NCBI GenBank assembly: GCA_019414025.1
Contig: DXMU01000046.1
Location: 62,001-126,000 of the forward strand
DNA from: Collinsella sp.
GTDB lineage: Bacteria; Actinomycetota; Coriobacteriia; Coriobacteriales; Coriobacteriaceae
Length of the DNA stretch: 64,000 nt
Reading direction: 5' to 3'
Below the pieces are notes generated by a model. That model saw only the letters and a program-made list of their open reading frames with translations, was not told the origin of the DNA and searched no databases. The translations under genes and the position numbers were made by a program. Shown in pieces: positions 62,609 to 64,000 of the stretch (its first letter is position 1; the number at the start of each line of letters is the position of its first letter).

Positions 62609-62956
62609 ATGGCGACTAACACGCTGGTACCGCATTACGAGGACAATGACATGGATCGCAAGGATCTCGCCGACTTCGCCAAGCAGAGCATGGATAAGGC
62701 CATGGACACCAATCGCTCTGTTGCCATGCGCCAGATGGAAGTCCTGAGCATGCAGACCGACGAGACGCAGGCCCTGCTCCAGAGCGGCAATCTGACCGAC
62801 GAACAGTTCGATAAGGTCATGCAGGAGTCTGAGAAGATTCGACAGGCAATGTCCGATACCACGACGAAGCTGCATAAGTCGAACTTCGAGTTGGTTGTGA
62901 GCACCTGTGCCGTGCTGTTCTTTGGCGGTCTGTTTTTTACGCTTCGCGCCGCTTAG
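62609..62956 (+). CDS. Small tail-anchored membrane protein
   Basis: The 115-residue protein is a charged helix with Met- and Gln-rich coiled-coil character (SMDKAMDTNRSVAMRQMEVL). It ends in one hydrophobic segment (ELVVSTCAVLFFGGLFFTL) and two small residues, so it is probably anchored by its C-terminus. No family is recognised. CGGAGA precedes ATG 62609. It is divergent from the HTH-like gene and has its own terminator. Confidence 0.62.
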   Translation: MATNTLVPHYEDNDMDRKDLADFAKQSMDKAMDTNRSVAMRQMEVLSMQTDETQALLQSGNLTDEQFDKVMQESEKIRQAMSDTTTKLHKSNFELVVSTCAVLFFGGLFFTLRAA

Positions 62957-62960
62957 CCGG

Positions 62961-63005
62961 CATGTATGAGGGGTGATTAATCCATTGTCCCTCATACATG
63001 TTTTC
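62961..63005 (+). terminator. Terminator after the tail-anchored protein gene
   Basis: CATGTATGAGGG and CCCTCATACATG form a perfect 12-bp stem with a 16-base loop, followed by TTTTC. Confidence 0.8.
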
Positions 63006-63150
63006 ATGCCGAGATGTTGCATTCCAACGTGCTTGCAGCATCTATGCGGAAGTGCGCGTGTTCCGTCTTGCTGCTGGCCCACACCGTGCCATATCCGACG
63101 ACAAGTCCCTCATTGGGAAAGATGGTCGCAACTCTATCGTCCGTCTTCAT
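63004..63150 (-). CDS. Possible 48-residue protein downstream of the DUF6508 gene
   Basis: An ORF reads MKTDDRVATIFPNEGLVVGY, then GTVWASSKTEHAHFRIDAAS and ends TLECNISA. It begins 32 bp after the end of the DUF6508 gene on the same strand. The composition looks protein-like, but no ribosome site or family is seen, so it may be chance or a gene fragment. Confidence 0.3.
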   Translation of the reverse strand: MKTDDRVATIFPNEGLVVGYGTVWASSKTEHAHFRIDAASTLECNISA

Positions 63151-63182
63151 CGCTGTGTATCTCAATGGTGAGGCTCAAGTTG

Positions 63183-63608
63183 TTACTCATCGCTGCCTTT
63201 GTCATCAATCTCGCGCAGACGCAAAAGCCAGCGTCTCATGCTCCCGCCCCCAAAGAAGCCGAGCAGTGCTCCATCGCAGAAGCGTTCTGCTCTCACGGCT
63301 CCGAGCAGAAGCGCCATCACCGCCTGGCCGTCGAGTTCCGATACATCTGCCCCAGACATTGCTTGGCTGCCCCACTCGAGTCCGTTGCGTCCAAGTATGT
63401 CGCGGTAATGCGTGAGCTCGTACTCGGGATGCTCGTCGACAAAGTCGTAGATTGCCTGTTCAACGTCAGCAACTGTCGTTCCGTAATTCACGTAGGGCAT
63501 CTTGTTTGGGTTGTTCATGGTGTTCTTGCTCTCTCGGTCTACAACCCGGTTGCCAAATCCCTCGGCATTCTCAATCGCAGGCAGATGTTTTGTCAGGCTC
63601 TCAAACAT
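63183..63608 (-). CDS. DUF6508-like protein in the McrC operon
   Basis: The 141-residue protein contains TTVADVEQAIYDFVDEHPEY, a run with YRDILGRNGLEWGS and the C-terminal FFGGGSMRRWLLRLREID, which I associate with DUF6508, a family of unknown function. ATG 63608 lies inside the end of the McrC-like gene, an eight-base overlap, so the two are translated together. It is probably an accessory protein of the restriction system. The ORF start at 63641 is less likely. Confidence 0.65.
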   Translation of the reverse strand: MFESLTKHLPAIENAEGFGNRVVDRESKNTMNNPNKMPYVNYGTTVADVEQAIYDFVDEHPEYELTHYRDILGRNGLEWGSQAMSGADVSELDGQAVMALLLGAVRAERFCDGALLGFFGGGSMRRWLLRLREIDDKGSDE

Positions 63609-64000
63609 AAGCCGCCTCTTTTGAGAAATGAGCTTCAGCAATACCGTCGAGCTGCGAACGTATTGTCTCGAAGGGCTGGTTCAGGTCCAATGTCCTCACG
63701 CTTATCTGGTTACCGCTCATCTGATACACACCATCAGGCTGCACGTCTTCGTCGGTCTTGGCGTAGAGCAGCATGCCCGACACGCTATGCTGCTCGTGAG
63801 TGCTGGCGAGCTCCGCTTCCTTGTTTTTCACGTAGGTGAAGATCTGGTACAGGTTGCCGGAGTGGACGCTTTGCCTGTCGAACTGCTGTTGCGTCGTGTG
63901 ACTGTAGTACTTCGCGTCGATGATGAGGACGGTCCTGCCTCGTGTGAGCGTTATGTCGGTGTGCATGGCGGGGAGCATGTCATCGAAGCTGTCGTCGAGC
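63601..64000 (-). CDS. mcrC: McrC-like restriction subunit, C-terminal part (5' end outside window)
   Basis: The frame is open to the window edge. The visible 132 residues include MHTDITLTRGRTVLIIDAKYY, the PD-(D/E)xK nuclease core of McrC proteins (the D of TDI and the DAK of LIIDAKYY). QIFTYVKNKEA and a C-terminal regulatory segment follow. McrC joins the GTPase McrB in type IV restriction of modified DNA. McrB would be expected upstream, beyond base 64000. The full length cannot be judged. Confidence 0.75.
   Translation of the reverse strand, partial: LDDSFDDMLPAMHTDITLTRGRTVLIIDAKYYSHTTQQQFDRQSVHSGNLYQIFTYVKNKEAELASTHEQHSVSGMLLYAKTDEDVQPDGVYQMSGNQISVRTLDLNQPFETIRSQLDGIAEAHFSKEAAYV

Noticed and set aside
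62973..63839. Plus-strand ORF of 288 codons across the DUF6508 and McrC genes
   Set aside because: It starts inside a terminator, has no ribosome site, and is antisense to two overlapping genes with recognised motifs.

Overview
The window is high-GC, densely coded bacterial DNA from the Coriobacteriia, most probably a Collinsella-like gut actinobacterium. I infer this from the gene set, not from a database match: sortase-dependent pili, a type III glutamine synthetase, a MurT-GatD protein, large SARP-type regulators, PFL/DUF711, nagB and iron-dependent alcohol dehydrogenases. GTG starts, TAATG overlaps and purine-rich ribosome sites are frequent.

Layout. 0-3 kb: the tail of mobB, an MFS transporter and a Cof-type HAD phosphatase, separated by hairpin repeats. 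3-12 kb: a pilus locus with three sortase-anchored proteins (signals LPLSG, MPSTG, LPLTG) and a class C sortase; the first gene has a nine-G tract just after its signal peptide. 12-16 kb: gatCAB. 16-21 kb: an AraC regulator divergent from a two-subunit ABC exporter. 21-24.5 kb: a DUF6110 protein with a metal P-type ATPase, then a RelB-like antitoxin with a PIN toxin. 25.1 kb: tmRNA, followed by tmRNA-derived scars and a 62-bp tandem repeat. 26-31 kb: patatin lipase, rplM-rpsI, glmM, an EIIA(Glc)-type PTS protein and nagB. 31.5-36 kb: a giant STAND/SARP regulator, a YhbY protein and a methyltransferase. 36-42 kb (minus strand): PFL/DUF711, and metF, a MetH-activation protein and a short metH forming a methionine-cycle operon. 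42-44.5 kb: type III glutamine synthetase. 45 kb: tRNA-Glu(UUC) with a duplicated 3' end. 45-49.6 kb (minus): a fused MurT-GatD and two helical-repeat proteins. 50-53.7 kb: three iron/zinc alcohol dehydrogenase-family genes. 53.8-60.3 kb: a double-cluster ferredoxin protein, YchF, a DUF1648 protein, a divergent pair around a 24-bp palindrome, type I asparaginase and guaA. 60.4-64 kb: an A/T-richer accessory region with a repeat array, remnants of a phage lysis module, unknown genes and the end of an McrC-type restriction subunit.

How the genes relate. The pilins and sortase form a surface-assembly unit. gatCAB makes Gln-tRNA and/or Asn-tRNA, and MurT-GatD amidates lipid II; both need glutamine, which the type III synthetase supplies. 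glmM and nagB set the flow of amino sugars toward or away from the cell wall. metF and metH couple folate one-carbon units to methionine.

The most unusual material is non-coding or architectural: (i) two elements of identical geometry, GAGTTCCGCA-N38-AGGACTGT, with different stems, at 15.9 and 36.1 kb; (ii) a family of hairpins with a conserved AAAGGGG(A)CAGG-like centre and arms that differ between copies but stay paired; (iii) the frame-deciding G9 tract in the adhesin; (iv) the MurT-GatD fusion; (v) degraded copies of RNA-gene 3' ends beside both tmRNA and tRNA-Glu. No CRISPR array, rRNA or complete insertion sequence was seen.
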